The notes below the pieces were generated by a model, which was given only the letters and a program-made list of their open reading frames with translations, made no database searches and was not told the DNA's origin. Positions 46,841-54,953 of a DNA stretch of 64,000 nucleotides are shown here, piece after piece. Both the position numbers and the translations under genes were made by a program. How positions within the stretch are numbered: the first letter of the stretch is position 1; every line of letters starts with the position of its first letter. Source of the DNA: CANDOC01 sp965261725 (GTDB lineage Bacteria; Pseudomonadota; Gammaproteobacteria; Pseudomonadales; Endozoicomonadaceae); the NCBI GenBank assembly GCA_965261725.1, contig CBDHDU010000031.1, forward strand, positions 186,001-250,000, read 5' to 3'.

Positions 46841-47845
46841 TCATGTTTGTCTGGATACTGCATTCATTCGACCACAGAAGCGATGCCAGAGCGTTGGCCA
46901 TAACCAGAACATCCAGAGTGCTGCGATCAATCCTCTTATATAAATCCCGAGATAATAAGGAGCAACATAATGTGATGAGGGAATCAGATCCCCACCGCCA
47001 TACCAGATCAGAGATAATCCGCATAATCCGGCTGCCGACATGCATATTTTGGATGCAATGCCTTCTATCTGATAGAACTGCTTTTGCTCCCAGAGCATAC
47101 TGGCCCCTGCACAGAAGCCAAACAGCATGGCTGCATTGTTAATGGCAATATGTAACCTGAAGGGAGCAATAGGTATTCCGCCGGGGTGAACACTCTGGGC
47201 ATTACTCATCCACTCCATGCTGGGGATTGTCCATTGATGAATCCATTGCATAAACAATGTGGTTGCCGGAATAATAAATGAAACCAGCCACAAGCAGGTT
47301 ATCCGGCGACCTGGAGAGAATGATGTAAACCATCGGGTAACCGGTTTTTCCAGCCTGATTAAAAGCAGCAGCATAATCAGCCCGATAGTCCATCCGGAAA
47401 GTACCTGGTAGGGGAAGTGAACGGCAAGATAAATCCGTGACAGACCAATCAGCAGGATTATCCCCCCCAGGCATAACCACAGCCAGGGCCATTCAAACAA
47501 TGTCATAACCCGCCCCCAAACCACAACAGATTGCTGAGAATGACCGGAAGGCATACCAAATCCTTTTTCAATAGCTACTTTGCCCGCATCAGAAAGGCTC
47601 AGTTCCGGATAGACCCAGTATGGGCGGGGTCCCTGAAAAACCTGCCGCAAGGTTTCACAAATACCACCACTGATAAACAGCCCGCAGGCGATGCGTAGTC
47701 CATGAGCCGGCTTGAAGCACCAGTAAGTCAGTGCAATCAGCAGGAAGAAGCATTCATCAGAGCCCAGCAGAGTGATGCTCTGCATTAGTTCACCCCAGTC
47801 CGGGCGGCGAATGAGCTCAATCAGTTGCATATTCCAGTCCTGCAT
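46841..47845 (-). CDS. PAP2-superfamily membrane phosphatase
   Basis: The 334-residue protein has about eight membrane segments and the three phosphatase motifs: RQVFQGPRPYW (K/RxxxxxxRP-like), GMPSGHSQQSVVVWG (PSGH with catalytic-acid His) and SRIYLAVHFPYQVLSGW (SRxxxxxH with nucleophile His). The Asp that usually follows the last motif is replaced by Gln (PYQV). Members dephosphorylate lipid pyrophosphates or phosphatidic acid; the substrate here is unknown. Confidence 0.85.
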   Translation of the reverse strand: MQDWNMQLIELIRRPDWGELMQSITLLGSDECFFLLIALTYWCFKPAHGLRIACGLFISGGICETLRQVFQGPRPYWVYPELSLSDAGKVAIEKGFGMPSGHSQQSVVVWGRVMTLFEWPWLWLCLGGIILLIGLSRIYLAVHFPYQVLSGWTIGLIMLLLLIRLEKPVTRWFTSFSPGRRITCLWLVSFIIPATTLFMQWIHQWTIPSMEWMSNAQSVHPGGIPIAPFRLHIAINNAAMLFGFCAGASMLWEQKQFYQIEGIASKICMSAAGLCGLSLIWYGGGDLIPSSHYVAPYYLGIYIRGLIAALWMFWLWPTLWHRFCGRMNAVSRQT

Positions 47846-47975
47846 GCGCTTGCTCTCCGGTGGGGGAATTGCTCAGGAGTAGTCAAGGATAGTCAAGAAT
47901 CTCTCGTTTTGACCGCTACAAATAGAGGCGGGTAAAGGGATTCAACCAATTGACCTCGGATGGTTTTGTACGGTT

Positions 47976-48791
47976 ATGGATAAGACGGATAAAAAGAGTT
48001 GGCAGGTTAAAAAGGTTACTCAGGCAGAACCCTCGGTTTCTTCGCTGAAAGGTAAAGGTGACGGTGCTGTTAATGAGGTAAAGGGATTCACGCCCAAGCC
48101 TTTTTCCCTGTTATCCCGGCTGTGGTTGCAGTTGAAGCATAAGTTTCAGGGGCAGCCCAATACCCGGCAGGTTCGAATTCTTAGAGATGTCTCAGTACGT
48201 TACCTGCGCGGCCATGTTCAGTCTGTTGAGGTCGGCCTGGAAAAAATTACAGCAGCAGAGAAGGCTGTTGCCAGAGGTGAGGAGGCCGAAGCCCGCACGC
48301 TGTTTGCAGAAGCTATCCGTATGGATTGCGATACCCGGCTGCAGCACAGAATGTTGATGCTTGGTTGTGAGTATCAGGGAGACCGCATACTTCAGTCACT
48401 GGCAGAATCATTGTTTGAGATGCTTGCAACACTGCATCTTCCCGGAGCACTTGAGCGTTTTGCCGGCCCCACCGATTCGCTGGCAGCTGATGGTGAGCGG
48501 ATACTGGTGAGTCCCAGAGTGTCTGCTGAAGCCCGTTTTCGTTTGGGGGTGCTGCATTACCATAAAGGAGTCGAGGGTTATCCCAGAGCGGCAGCCTTGC
48601 TGGAGGCATCAAAACCTCACGATGATCAGTTATGCGCTGAGCGGGACTACCTGCTGGCGATGATTCATTTATACCGTGCCCCGAAGGAAGATAATAAGGC
48701 TGCATTCATTGCCAAGGCCAGGCAGCTGCTTAATAGTGCTGCACTGAATGGCTATACCCCTGCTTTGAGTCAGCTGGAAGCTATGAGCTAA
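47976..48791 (+). CDS. Hypothetical protein with helical repeats
   Basis: I do not recognise this 271-residue protein. The N-terminal 70 residues are basic and low in structure. From about residue 85 it is helical with TPR/Sel1-like spacing (KAVARGEEAEARTLFAEAIRMDCDTRLQHRMLML, ARFRLGVLHYHKGVEGYPRAAALLEASKP, LLAMIHLYRAPKEDNKAAFIAKARQLLNSAALNGYTPALSQL). No signal peptide or membrane segment is seen. It is divergent from the PAP2 gene and upstream of def. Confidence 0.7.
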   Translation: MDKTDKKSWQVKKVTQAEPSVSSLKGKGDGAVNEVKGFTPKPFSLLSRLWLQLKHKFQGQPNTRQVRILRDVSVRYLRGHVQSVEVGLEKITAAEKAVARGEEAEARTLFAEAIRMDCDTRLQHRMLMLGCEYQGDRILQSLAESLFEMLATLHLPGALERFAGPTDSLAADGERILVSPRVSAEARFRLGVLHYHKGVEGYPRAAALLEASKPHDDQLCAERDYLLAMIHLYRAPKEDNKAAFIAKARQLLNSAALNGYTPALSQLEAMS

Positions 48792-48892
48792 GGGTTGCTC
48801 AAGAGTGCTATTCTAGTGCTATTCTGGAGCAGTGGCTTTAGGTTCTGTTAATAACATCCAATATATAAATTCAAAGGTTGAATGCGGATATT

Positions 48893-49408
48893 ATGGCTGT
48901 TCTCGACATCGTGATGGATCCGGCACCCGTGCTGCGTCAGGGTACTGAGCCAGTAACCGAGTTTGATGATGACCTGCAGCGTCTGATCGACGATATGCTG
49001 GAAACCATGTATGAAGTGAATGGTGTGGGTCTTGCCGCTCCCCAAATAGGTGTTGCGCTGCGTCTGGCAGTCATGGATGTCACCATGGAGCGTAATGAGT
49101 CTTATGTGTTGATTAATCCTGAAGTTGTTGAGCGCCGGGGTGAGCAGCTGATGGCTGCAGGCTGCCTTTCTGTGCCGGGAGCCTATGACAAGGTTGAGCG
49201 AGCTGAGTGGGTTAAGGTAAAGGCGCAGGATCGTCACGGCGAATGGTTCGAAATTGAAGGTGAGGGGCTCAAGGCGGAATGTTTACAGCATGAGATTGAC
49301 CACCTTGATGGAAAATTGTTTCTGGATCATTTGTCTCCTCTGAAGCAGCGCCGTTTGCGGGAAAAAATGAAAAAGACCCTCAAAACCCGCAAACGCAGGC
49401 AGAGCTAA
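48893..49408 (+). CDS. def: Peptide deformylase
   Basis: The ATG at 48893 is preferred over a TTG 15 bases earlier. The ~171-residue metalloenzyme has GVGLAAPQIGV (motif 1), GCLSVPG (motif 2, metal Cys) and QHEIDHLDGKLF (motif 3, two metal His and catalytic Glu). The Glu of canonical EGCLS is Ala (AAGCLS). It removes formyl groups from nascent proteins. No fmt gene is adjacent, so this may be a second deformylase. Confidence 0.93.
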   Translation: MAVLDIVMDPAPVLRQGTEPVTEFDDDLQRLIDDMLETMYEVNGVGLAAPQIGVALRLAVMDVTMERNESYVLINPEVVERRGEQLMAAGCLSVPGAYDKVERAEWVKVKAQDRHGEWFEIEGEGLKAECLQHEIDHLDGKLFLDHLSPLKQRRLREKMKKTLKTRKRRQS

Positions 49409-50214
49409 CGGCGGGTATTAAATACGTATTCAGTGTTCTTATATGTAGCTGTTGCTATTTCTTCTATTGATTCCTCTCTTAAATCATTGAGTGCCTGCAG
49501 GATTGCAGGCAGACGCTCAGGCGTATTTCGCTCCCCCTGGAAACCATTCAGAGGCATATCGGGTGCATCTGTTTCCAGTACTATGGCATCAAGAGGCAGG
49601 CTGGCTGCCAGTTTTCTGGTCTTTGTCGCGCGGGGGTATGTTATCCCTCCGCCAAGCCCCAGTTTGAAGCCCAGCTCAATATACTGATGTGCCTGCTGCT
49701 CACTCCCTGAGAAGGCGTGAACGATTCCTCCTTTGCTGGCTTTTTGGCTGCGTAGCCTTTTCAGTACTTGGTCATGTGATTTTCTGGCATGAATGATAAC
49801 GGGGAGGTTGTGTCTGGCAGCCAGCTCAAGCTGTCCGCTAAACAATTGATCCTGAAGCTGAAAGTCCGGAGCGCCGACCCAATAGTCTAATCCGATCTCA
49901 CCAACAGCGACGATGTTGGTATTTCGTTGTTGTAAAACATTATCCAGAACCTTCAGGTCGGATAATGAGTGACTCTCTGCAAACCACGGGTGCAGTCCAA
50001 GTGCGCCATATAGAGAAGGCATTGAAGTATTGCTGTCGACATCCTCCAGTAGTCTGAAGAGCCTTGACCATGCTGCGCGTGATACTGCGGGTATCATAAT
50101 GGCGCTGATACCCTGCTCAAGGCACCGCTTGAGCACTAGTGCACGGTCAGAGTCAAAGGCTTCGAAATCAAGGTGACAGTGACTGTCAAATAATGAAATC
50201 GAGTTGATGTGCAT
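49405..50214 (-). CDS. tatD: TatD-family metal-dependent hydrolase
   Basis: The protein starts MHINSISLFDSHCHLDFEAFD; an earlier Met at 50247 would add 11 residues, but neither site has good spacing from a ribosome site. Motifs are the HxH metal pair SHCHLD, VGEIGLDYW, PVIIHARKSHDQV, HAFSGSEQQAHQYIELGFKLGLGG and VLETDAPDMP. TatD enzymes act as 3'-5' DNA exonucleases. It converges with def with a four-base overlap. Confidence 0.88.
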   Translation of the reverse strand: MHINSISLFDSHCHLDFEAFDSDRALVLKRCLEQGISAIMIPAVSRAAWSRLFRLLEDVDSNTSMPSLYGALGLHPWFAESHSLSDLKVLDNVLQQRNTNIVAVGEIGLDYWVGAPDFQLQDQLFSGQLELAARHNLPVIIHARKSHDQVLKRLRSQKASKGGIVHAFSGSEQQAHQYIELGFKLGLGGGITYPRATKTRKLAASLPLDAIVLETDAPDMPLNGFQGERNTPERLPAILQALNDLREESIEEIATATYKNTEYVFNTRR

Positions 50215-50347
50215 ATCCTGAGACGTCTGTTTTTGAATGTCAGGCATTAATAAAAGTCAAATAGGCATTGGGTAATTAAATATTAAATCAATATGCCCTG
50301 TAATGCTGGTGATTTCTTAAACGTATTTATAGCTTTTATTATTATAT

Positions 50348-52019
50348 CCTGAATCCGTGACTTCTTGATTATAGAGAAGCTTTTTCATCCCATGGATTCA
50401 GACCTACAGAATAGGGTTATGTTTTTTTGAAACTTGCCAGAGAATGGTAAAGCAAAGTCAAAAAAATCAGCATGTATTTAAATGATGTTGGGGAATTTCA
50501 ACCCTGAATATGAATGAAATCCTGCCAGCATAAGCAGCATCTCTCCATTCAACCGTTAAAAGAATAGGATCAGCTAACAGAGCTGTTTTTCAGGAAAGAG
50601 CCCCATGAAGGCGGATAATCCGGGACTGTGACGACCAAAACGCAGAATAAACTGACGACCTCGTTCTAATAATCGCGCTGACTGGTAGATCAGTTCCTGC
50701 ATAACTGTCTTAATTCTACGACGCTGCGCTTTGTGACGAACAGGTGATTTAGGGCCGGTCAGGCAGGTTTGCCCCATGTAACGTAAAATGTTGTAAGCCA
50801 CCGCACCAAGGCACATTACAAGATCATTGGTATCAAATTTTCCTGAAGGCAGTCTTTCAAGATCCATGTCAGTCTTGAACTCACTGTGAAACTGTTCGCT
50901 GGTCGCATGATCTTCATAAAGCAATATGACATTATCATCACTATATTCAGCCTCATCTAGTGTCGTCCACCAACCCTCCAGCTCGTAGTCCGGTGCTAAA
51001 AAATACTGACCAACCGAGTCGGTAGTACGCTTGATAATACGGATAATAAGCCGTTGTTGGCCGTAGTCGGTTTCATGGATGATCGAGAGTGTCGCACAGG
51101 TTTTTCCAGGGCGAAGCTCATCCCACTGCACGCCTTTTTCCTCAAAGGTTGGCAGCCAGGCAGTAACGGTATATTGCTTGCGTGGATTGAGCTTGATTAT
51201 GTGATCAACATTGCTGTGATCCGCTATCTCTCTGCGAGTGTCTTCTGCGTCATGCCCGCTGTCGAGTCGCAGTAATACCGAGGTCCGGGTTACGCGACGA
51301 AGTCTGTGCAATACCGTGTTCAGGAAAGGTACAAAATCATTCTGGGAATGTTGTGAGCCAGGGCGAAGCTCAGCTCCTATGCACCATCCTTCTTTCCCTA
51401 CATAAGACATAATCGGGGCGAAGCCATGGAAGTGTTTGTATGTCCACTGAGAACCTTCTTTTTGGGTTCTGCTGTTATCTTGCGGAGTAACGTCTATATC
51501 CAGTGGGATATGCTGAAGGTGATCCAGTTCTTTTGAAAGCGGAGAGATCGGCGCGCCCAGTTCCAACAACAGTTCGGGAAGCGCTTCTTCAATTAACGGA
51601 ATCAGTTGGGTGGCATCTTCATTAAAACGCTGGCGAAGCCGGCTGGCGGACGGCATTTGTTTAATGCCCATGCTGCGCTTGAACCAATCATCATGGCGAT
51701 AATTATCAATGGCATCAAAATCAGTTTTGCCTAAGGCCAACAGGCCGATAAAAGCTCGAACCAGATCAATATTAGGGATGCCATGGCGCTTCTTGATAGA
51801 ACGCAATGACTTTTTTAAAGATGTTTTCTTGTTCAGGGCATCACCGACAAAGCACAGACCCGCTGCCGGAGTATAAAATTCCGTGTCGGATTGCTCAAAT
51901 TTTAGTTCCACAAAAATTCACTTATATGGTGAAAATCTAGATGAGCAAATATTAGCCTACATATGCTGCTATTACTGGCTTTTTGGCAAATTCAATGGCC
52001 ACGAACTCACGGATTCAGG
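50348..52019 (-). mobile_element. Complete IS1380-family insertion sequence
   Basis: A 1672-base element bounded by perfect 13-bp inverted repeats, CCTGAATCCGTGA at 50348-50360 and its complement at 52007-52019. It is flanked by a 5-bp direct repeat TATAT (50343-50347 and 52020-52024), the signature of transposition. It contains a single full-length transposase gene. It lies immediately upstream of the glycine-reductase leader region. Confidence 0.9.
50574..51911 (-). CDS. IS1380-family transposase
   Basis: The 445-residue DDE transposase appears intact. It has DIDVTPQDNSRTQKEG (first Asp region), VLLRLDSGHDAEDTRREI (second Asp) and EQFHSEFKTDMDLERLPSGKFDTND (catalytic Glu), the last being a strong IS1380 mark. 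It occupies most of the element between the terminal repeats. About 225 bases of left end and 95 bases of right end are non-coding. Confidence 0.92.
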   Translation of the reverse strand: MELKFEQSDTEFYTPAAGLCFVGDALNKKTSLKKSLRSIKKRHGIPNIDLVRAFIGLLALGKTDFDAIDNYRHDDWFKRSMGIKQMPSASRLRQRFNEDATQLIPLIEEALPELLLELGAPISPLSKELDHLQHIPLDIDVTPQDNSRTQKEGSQWTYKHFHGFAPIMSYVGKEGWCIGAELRPGSQHSQNDFVPFLNTVLHRLRRVTRTSVLLRLDSGHDAEDTRREIADHSNVDHIIKLNPRKQYTVTAWLPTFEEKGVQWDELRPGKTCATLSIIHETDYGQQRLIIRIIKRTTDSVGQYFLAPDYELEGWWTTLDEAEYSDDNVILLYEDHATSEQFHSEFKTDMDLERLPSGKFDTNDLVMCLGAVAYNILRYMGQTCLTGPKSPVRHKAQRRRIKTVMQELIYQSARLLERGRQFILRFGRHSPGLSAFMGLFPEKQLC

Positions 52020-52024
52020 TATAT

Positions 52025-52306
52025 TTAAATGTTTTTAATTAATTGGAATTTGATTTCACCTTGCAGAATGTAACGGTCATGTTAATAAATTGATTGTTGG
52101 CAATATTTTTATTTCTTACTTAAAAATTGATTATTTTTGGTTCCGAAGCTTGCTTCAGATCAATACGCAGCTTTCTAGGTAGGAGCACTATTGTTCCCGA
52201 ACTGAACGCTTGAATTGAGTTGGTTGACGGGACGCCTACCTAGTTGCATCTACTTAGATTTCGTCGTCAATCAGTAACGACTGGTTAGTGGATCGGAAAA
52301 GAAATA
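52025..52306 (+). promoter_or_regulatory. Leader and promoter region of the glycine-reductase cluster
   Basis: A 282-base stretch between the IS and trxB. It holds a long hairpin with a perfect 9-bp base, CTAGGTAGG (52175-52183) with CCTACCTAG (52235-52243), and inner pairings CCC/GGG and AAC/GTT. A second small hairpin, GTCGT / ACGAC, lies near 52263-52281. I do not recognise a known riboswitch; the structure may regulate the cluster. No firm -10/-35 pair could be assigned. Confidence 0.5.
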
Positions 52307-53518
52307 ATGTCAGAGATCTATGACGTCATCATTGTTGGTGGCGGCGCTGGTGGCTTGTCTGCTGGTGTATATTGTGCCCGCGGTAAAATGAAAACTCTGT
52401 TGCTGGAAGCCAGCAGCAATACCGGCGGCCAGTGTGCAAAAACATCTGAGCTGGAAAATTATCCTGGCATTATTGAATCAACTGGTCCGGCGCTGATGGA
52501 TAAATTCCGCGCTCACTGTGAAAAGTTCGGCGTTGAATTCAAGCGCGACATGGTAACCGGCCTGGAAACTGAAAAAGACGGTTTCCTGAAAAAAGTAACC
52601 ACCCGCAGCGGTGAAACCCTGCTGGCCAAGAGTGTCATTATCGGCACCGGTGCTAACCCACGCATTCTGGGTATCAAGGGTGAGAAAGAATTTACTGCCA
52701 AGGGCGTATCTTACTGCGCAACCTGCGATGCAGACTTCTATGAAGACCTGGATATCGTAGTCGTCGGCAGCGGTAACACAGCAGTAGAAGAGTCTGTGTT
52801 CCTGACCAAGTTCGTGAATAGCGTCAAGATGGTCGTACTGCACGACGAAGGTGTTCTGGATGCAGACCGTACTGCCCAGGAACAGGCTTTCGCTAACGAC
52901 AAGATTTCCTTTATCTGGAACTCCTGTGTAGACGAAATCTGCGGCGACGATCTGGTAAACGGCGTTAAGGTTAAAAACCTGAAGACCGGCGAAATCACTG
53001 ATGTAGAATGCGACGGCGTATTCATGTTCGTTGGTACTGTACCAAACACCGGTTTCCTGGAAGGCACTATTGATCTGGCTAAAGGCGGCTACATCAAAGT
53101 AGACCAGATGCAGGAAACTTCTATGCCGGGCGTATTTGCTGCCGGTGACGTATGTGACAAATTCCTGCGTCAGGTAGTGACTGCAGCAGGTGACGGCGCA
53201 GTAGCAGCCGTAGCTGCAGAGCGTTACATCCAGGAAGAAGAGCACTGGACTGAGTCCGTACTGGAAGCCAAGAACGACACACTGGTTGCGTTCTGGAGCC
53301 CGGTTGATCAGAAGAGCATCGAACTGATGCCAAGCCTGGAAAAGATTGCAGCTGATAAAGGTGTCAAGCTGGTAACCGTAGACACTTACAAGAGCCAGAA
53401 CATTGCTGGCCGCTACGAAATCAGCCAGATTCCTACAGTCGTTCGCTTCAGCGACGGTGAGCCGGCCAAGCGCCTGGAAACACCGGCAGCGGACCAACTG
53501 GAAACTCTGTTTTCCTGA
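52307..53518 (+). CDS. trxB: Thioredoxin reductase with extra C-terminal thioredoxin-like domain (glycine-reductase type)
   Basis: Residues 1 to about 305 form a complete TrxB: FAD loop VIIVGGGAGGLSAGVYCARG, redox pair Cys137-Ala-Thr-Cys140 in YCATCDADFYE, NADPH loop VVVGSGNTAVEE and PGVFAAGDVCDKFLRQVVTAAGDGAVAA. About residues 315-403 are an added thioredoxin-fold domain with a cis-Pro loop (QIPTVVRFSDGEP) but WSPVDQ in place of WCGPC, so it has no redox cysteines. It should reduce the TrxA encoded next, using NADPH. Codon use is strongly biased (CTG, AAC, GAC), suggesting high expression. Confidence 0.9.
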   Translation: MSEIYDVIIVGGGAGGLSAGVYCARGKMKTLLLEASSNTGGQCAKTSELENYPGIIESTGPALMDKFRAHCEKFGVEFKRDMVTGLETEKDGFLKKVTTRSGETLLAKSVIIGTGANPRILGIKGEKEFTAKGVSYCATCDADFYEDLDIVVVGSGNTAVEESVFLTKFVNSVKMVVLHDEGVLDADRTAQEQAFANDKISFIWNSCVDEICGDDLVNGVKVKNLKTGEITDVECDGVFMFVGTVPNTGFLEGTIDLAKGGYIKVDQMQETSMPGVFAAGDVCDKFLRQVVTAAGDGAVAAVAAERYIQEEEHWTESVLEAKNDTLVAFWSPVDQKSIELMPSLEKIAADKGVKLVTVDTYKSQNIAGRYEISQIPTVVRFSDGEPAKRLETPAADQLETLFS

Positions 53519-53552
53519 AAGGCAGGGTTCTGCAAGAAACAACAAATTAGTC

Positions 53553-53587
53553 GCGATCAGTTTGGTCGATTGTTTCTGACTGATCGC
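53553..53587 (+). repeat. Perfect inverted repeat between trxB and trxA
   Basis: GCGATCAGT (53553-53561) and ACTGATCGC (53579-53587) form a 9-bp stem with a 17-base loop. No T run follows, so mRNA processing or stability is more likely than termination. Confidence 0.7.
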
Positions 53588-53614
53588 CTGGTTTAATCGG
53601 GATAGTGGGGGAAT

Positions 53615-53935
53615 ATGATGATTGAAGTAGGCAAAGCTAATTTTGACGAAGAAGTTAAGCAGCACGAAGGTGTTGTCATGGTTGACTTCTGGGGTGAGAG
53701 CTGCGGTCGCTGCATGGAACTGATGCCAGACGTAGTGGCACTGTCCGAAAAGTACAGCGAGCAGATGAAGTTCACCAAGCTGAATATTGCTGGTAACCGT
53801 CGTGTAGCTATGGGTCAGGGCGTTATGGGTCTGCCATCCATGGTCTTCTACAAGAACGGTGAGAAGCTGGAGCACCTGTCCGGTGAAGAACTGGACGCTC
53901 AGCAGATCGAAGAAGCTATTAAGAAGTACATCTGA
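53615..53935 (+). CDS. trxA: Thioredoxin of the glycine-reductase cluster
   Basis: The 106-residue thioredoxin fold has an active site Trp-Gly-Glu-Ser-Cys30-Gly-Arg-Cys33 (CGRC instead of CGPC) and the cis-Pro loop MGLPSMVFYKNGE. Altered active sites are common in thioredoxins dedicated to clostridial glycine reductase. It should carry electrons from TrxB to the selenoprotein GrdA/GrdB system. GGGGGA precedes two adjacent ATGs (53615 and 53618). Confidence 0.92.
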   Translation: MMIEVGKANFDEEVKQHEGVVMVDFWGESCGRCMELMPDVVALSEKYSEQMKFTKLNIAGNRRVAMGQGVMGLPSMVFYKNGEKLEHLSGEELDAQQIEEAIKKYI

Positions 53936-53989
53936 TAACAGATTGCTTCGAAAGAATTTTAAAAATTTCCGTCCTGGGGTTTTTAAAAA

Positions 53990-54041
53990 GAAATAACAGA
54001 TTTTAAATGAACGTAACTGCTTATTGAGGATCTGTTATTTC
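53990..54041 (+). repeat. Perfect 11-bp inverted repeat between trxA and grdA
   Basis: GAAATAACAGA (53990-54000) pairs with TCTGTTATTTC (54031-54041) across a 30-base loop. A second hairpin, ATTTCCTG / CAGGAAAT, follows at 54092-54110. Neither has a T run. Confidence 0.7.
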
Positions 54042-54156
54042 GCTGCCGGATTCAGCTGCTAATAAAGAGTTGATGAAAGTGTTTTAAGGTGATTTCCTGA
54101 TTCAGGAAATTGAATGTTGTTTTCGCTTATTGCGATTCTTTCAAGGTCAGATATCC

Positions 54157-54624
54157 ATGCTGAATGCCAAGAAAGTCGTAATACTCGGTGATCGCGACGG
54201 CGTACCTGGTCCAGCCATTGAAGAATGTGTGAAGACCGCCGGTGCAGAAGTTGTTTTCAGTACCACTGAGTGTTTCGTCTGAACTAGCGCAGGCGCAATG
54301 GACCTCGAGAATCAGAAGCGGGTCAAGGAATTGTCCGAAAAGTACGGTGCCGAGAACGTAGTAGTCGTTCTGGGTGGCGCAGAAGCTGAAGCCTCCGGCT
54401 TGGCTGCTGAGACCGTAACTAGCGGCGACCCGACTTTTGCAGGTCCGTTGGCCGGAGTCCCGTTGGGACTTCGTGTACACCACATCGTAGACGTAGAAAT
54501 CAAGGAAGAAGTTGACGCTGACGTTTACGAAGAACAGGTTGGAATGATGGAAATGGTTATGCCGGTTGACGAGATCGTCGCCGAAGTTAAGGAATACCGC
54601 GACAAGTTTTGCAAATTCCTTTGA
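54157..54624 (+). CDS. grdA: Glycine/sarcosine/betaine reductase selenoprotein A (UGA-encoded selenocysteine)
   Basis: Reading through UGA at 54280-54282 gives one continuous 155-residue protein. Residues before UGA (KKVVILGDRDGVPGPAIEEC, TAGAEVVFSTTECFV) and after it (TSAGAMDLENQKRVKELSEK, ETVTSGDPTFAGPLAGVPLG, YEEQVGMMEMVMPVDEIV) match GrdA. The site is Cys39-Phe-Val-Sec42, the family's CxxU redox motif. GrdA receives reducing power from TrxA and takes the carboxymethyl group from component B as a Se-carboxymethyl selenoether, then hands it to component C. Without recoding only a 41-residue peptide results, and automatic calling would start at Met48. It needs SelA, SelB, SelC and SelD encoded elsewhere. 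No SECIS as clear as that of grdB is seen. Confidence 0.94.
54280..54282 (+). promoter_or_regulatory. In-frame UGA selenocysteine codon of grdA
   Basis: TGA at codon 42 in the ECFV-U-TSAGAMD context. It is flanked on both sides by conserved GrdA sequence in the same frame, so it is recoded rather than a stop. A weak AGG/CCT stem follows within 26 bases. Confidence 0.9.
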
Positions 54625-54953
54625 TAGCCATTAACCCGGAAGTTGTGCTGAGCCGTTAAGGTGAGTGCCTCTGACGTTTATCTGTCCAACCTGCATCGAT
54701 TCAGATAAACGACAGAACCTTGCCCGGCACCTGCAAGGGTGCCAGGTTCAGTCCAGCGGATGGGGTAGAGTATTCAGGCAATGATTCAGGTTATATAACA
54801 GGGATTATTGTCTGGATATTATCCGGAGATTATTTCGGCGTAATAAACCAAAATCTGATTCTTTTAACCAACAGTTTTAATGAATTAAATTACCTAACTT
54901 ATTCATTCAGATTTTTGGCTGGTTAACTCAGCTTTCAGGTTTGCCGAATAATT
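54625..54953 (+). other. Non-coding spacer after grdA with hairpins
   Basis: A 330-base stretch. CGTTTATCTG (54675-54684) pairs perfectly with CAGATAAACG (54702-54711), and GGCACC / GGTGCC form a smaller hairpin near 54725-54742. The right half is AT-rich and leads into a transposase remnant. A small open frame at 54720-54926 has no recognisable coding character. Confidence 0.55.

Noticed and set aside
52025..52306. Glycine riboswitch before trxB
   Set aside because: The paired aptamer cores with GGAGAG-like motifs are not visible; only rod-like hairpins are seen.
52478..53875. 465-codon minus-strand frame across trxB and trxA
   Set aside because: It spans an intergenic gap and two real genes in antisense; no ribosome site or motif.
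54298..54624. Separate 108-residue gene starting at the Met after the grdA UGA
   Set aside because: It is residues 48-155 of GrdA; the upstream frame through UGA matches the GrdA N terminus.
54720..54926. 68-codon ORF between grdA and the transposase remnant, and its GGCACCTGCA shared with the grdB Sec site
   Set aside because: The ten-base identity seems due to chance; the ORF has no conserved residues beyond it and crosses AT-rich non-coding DNA.
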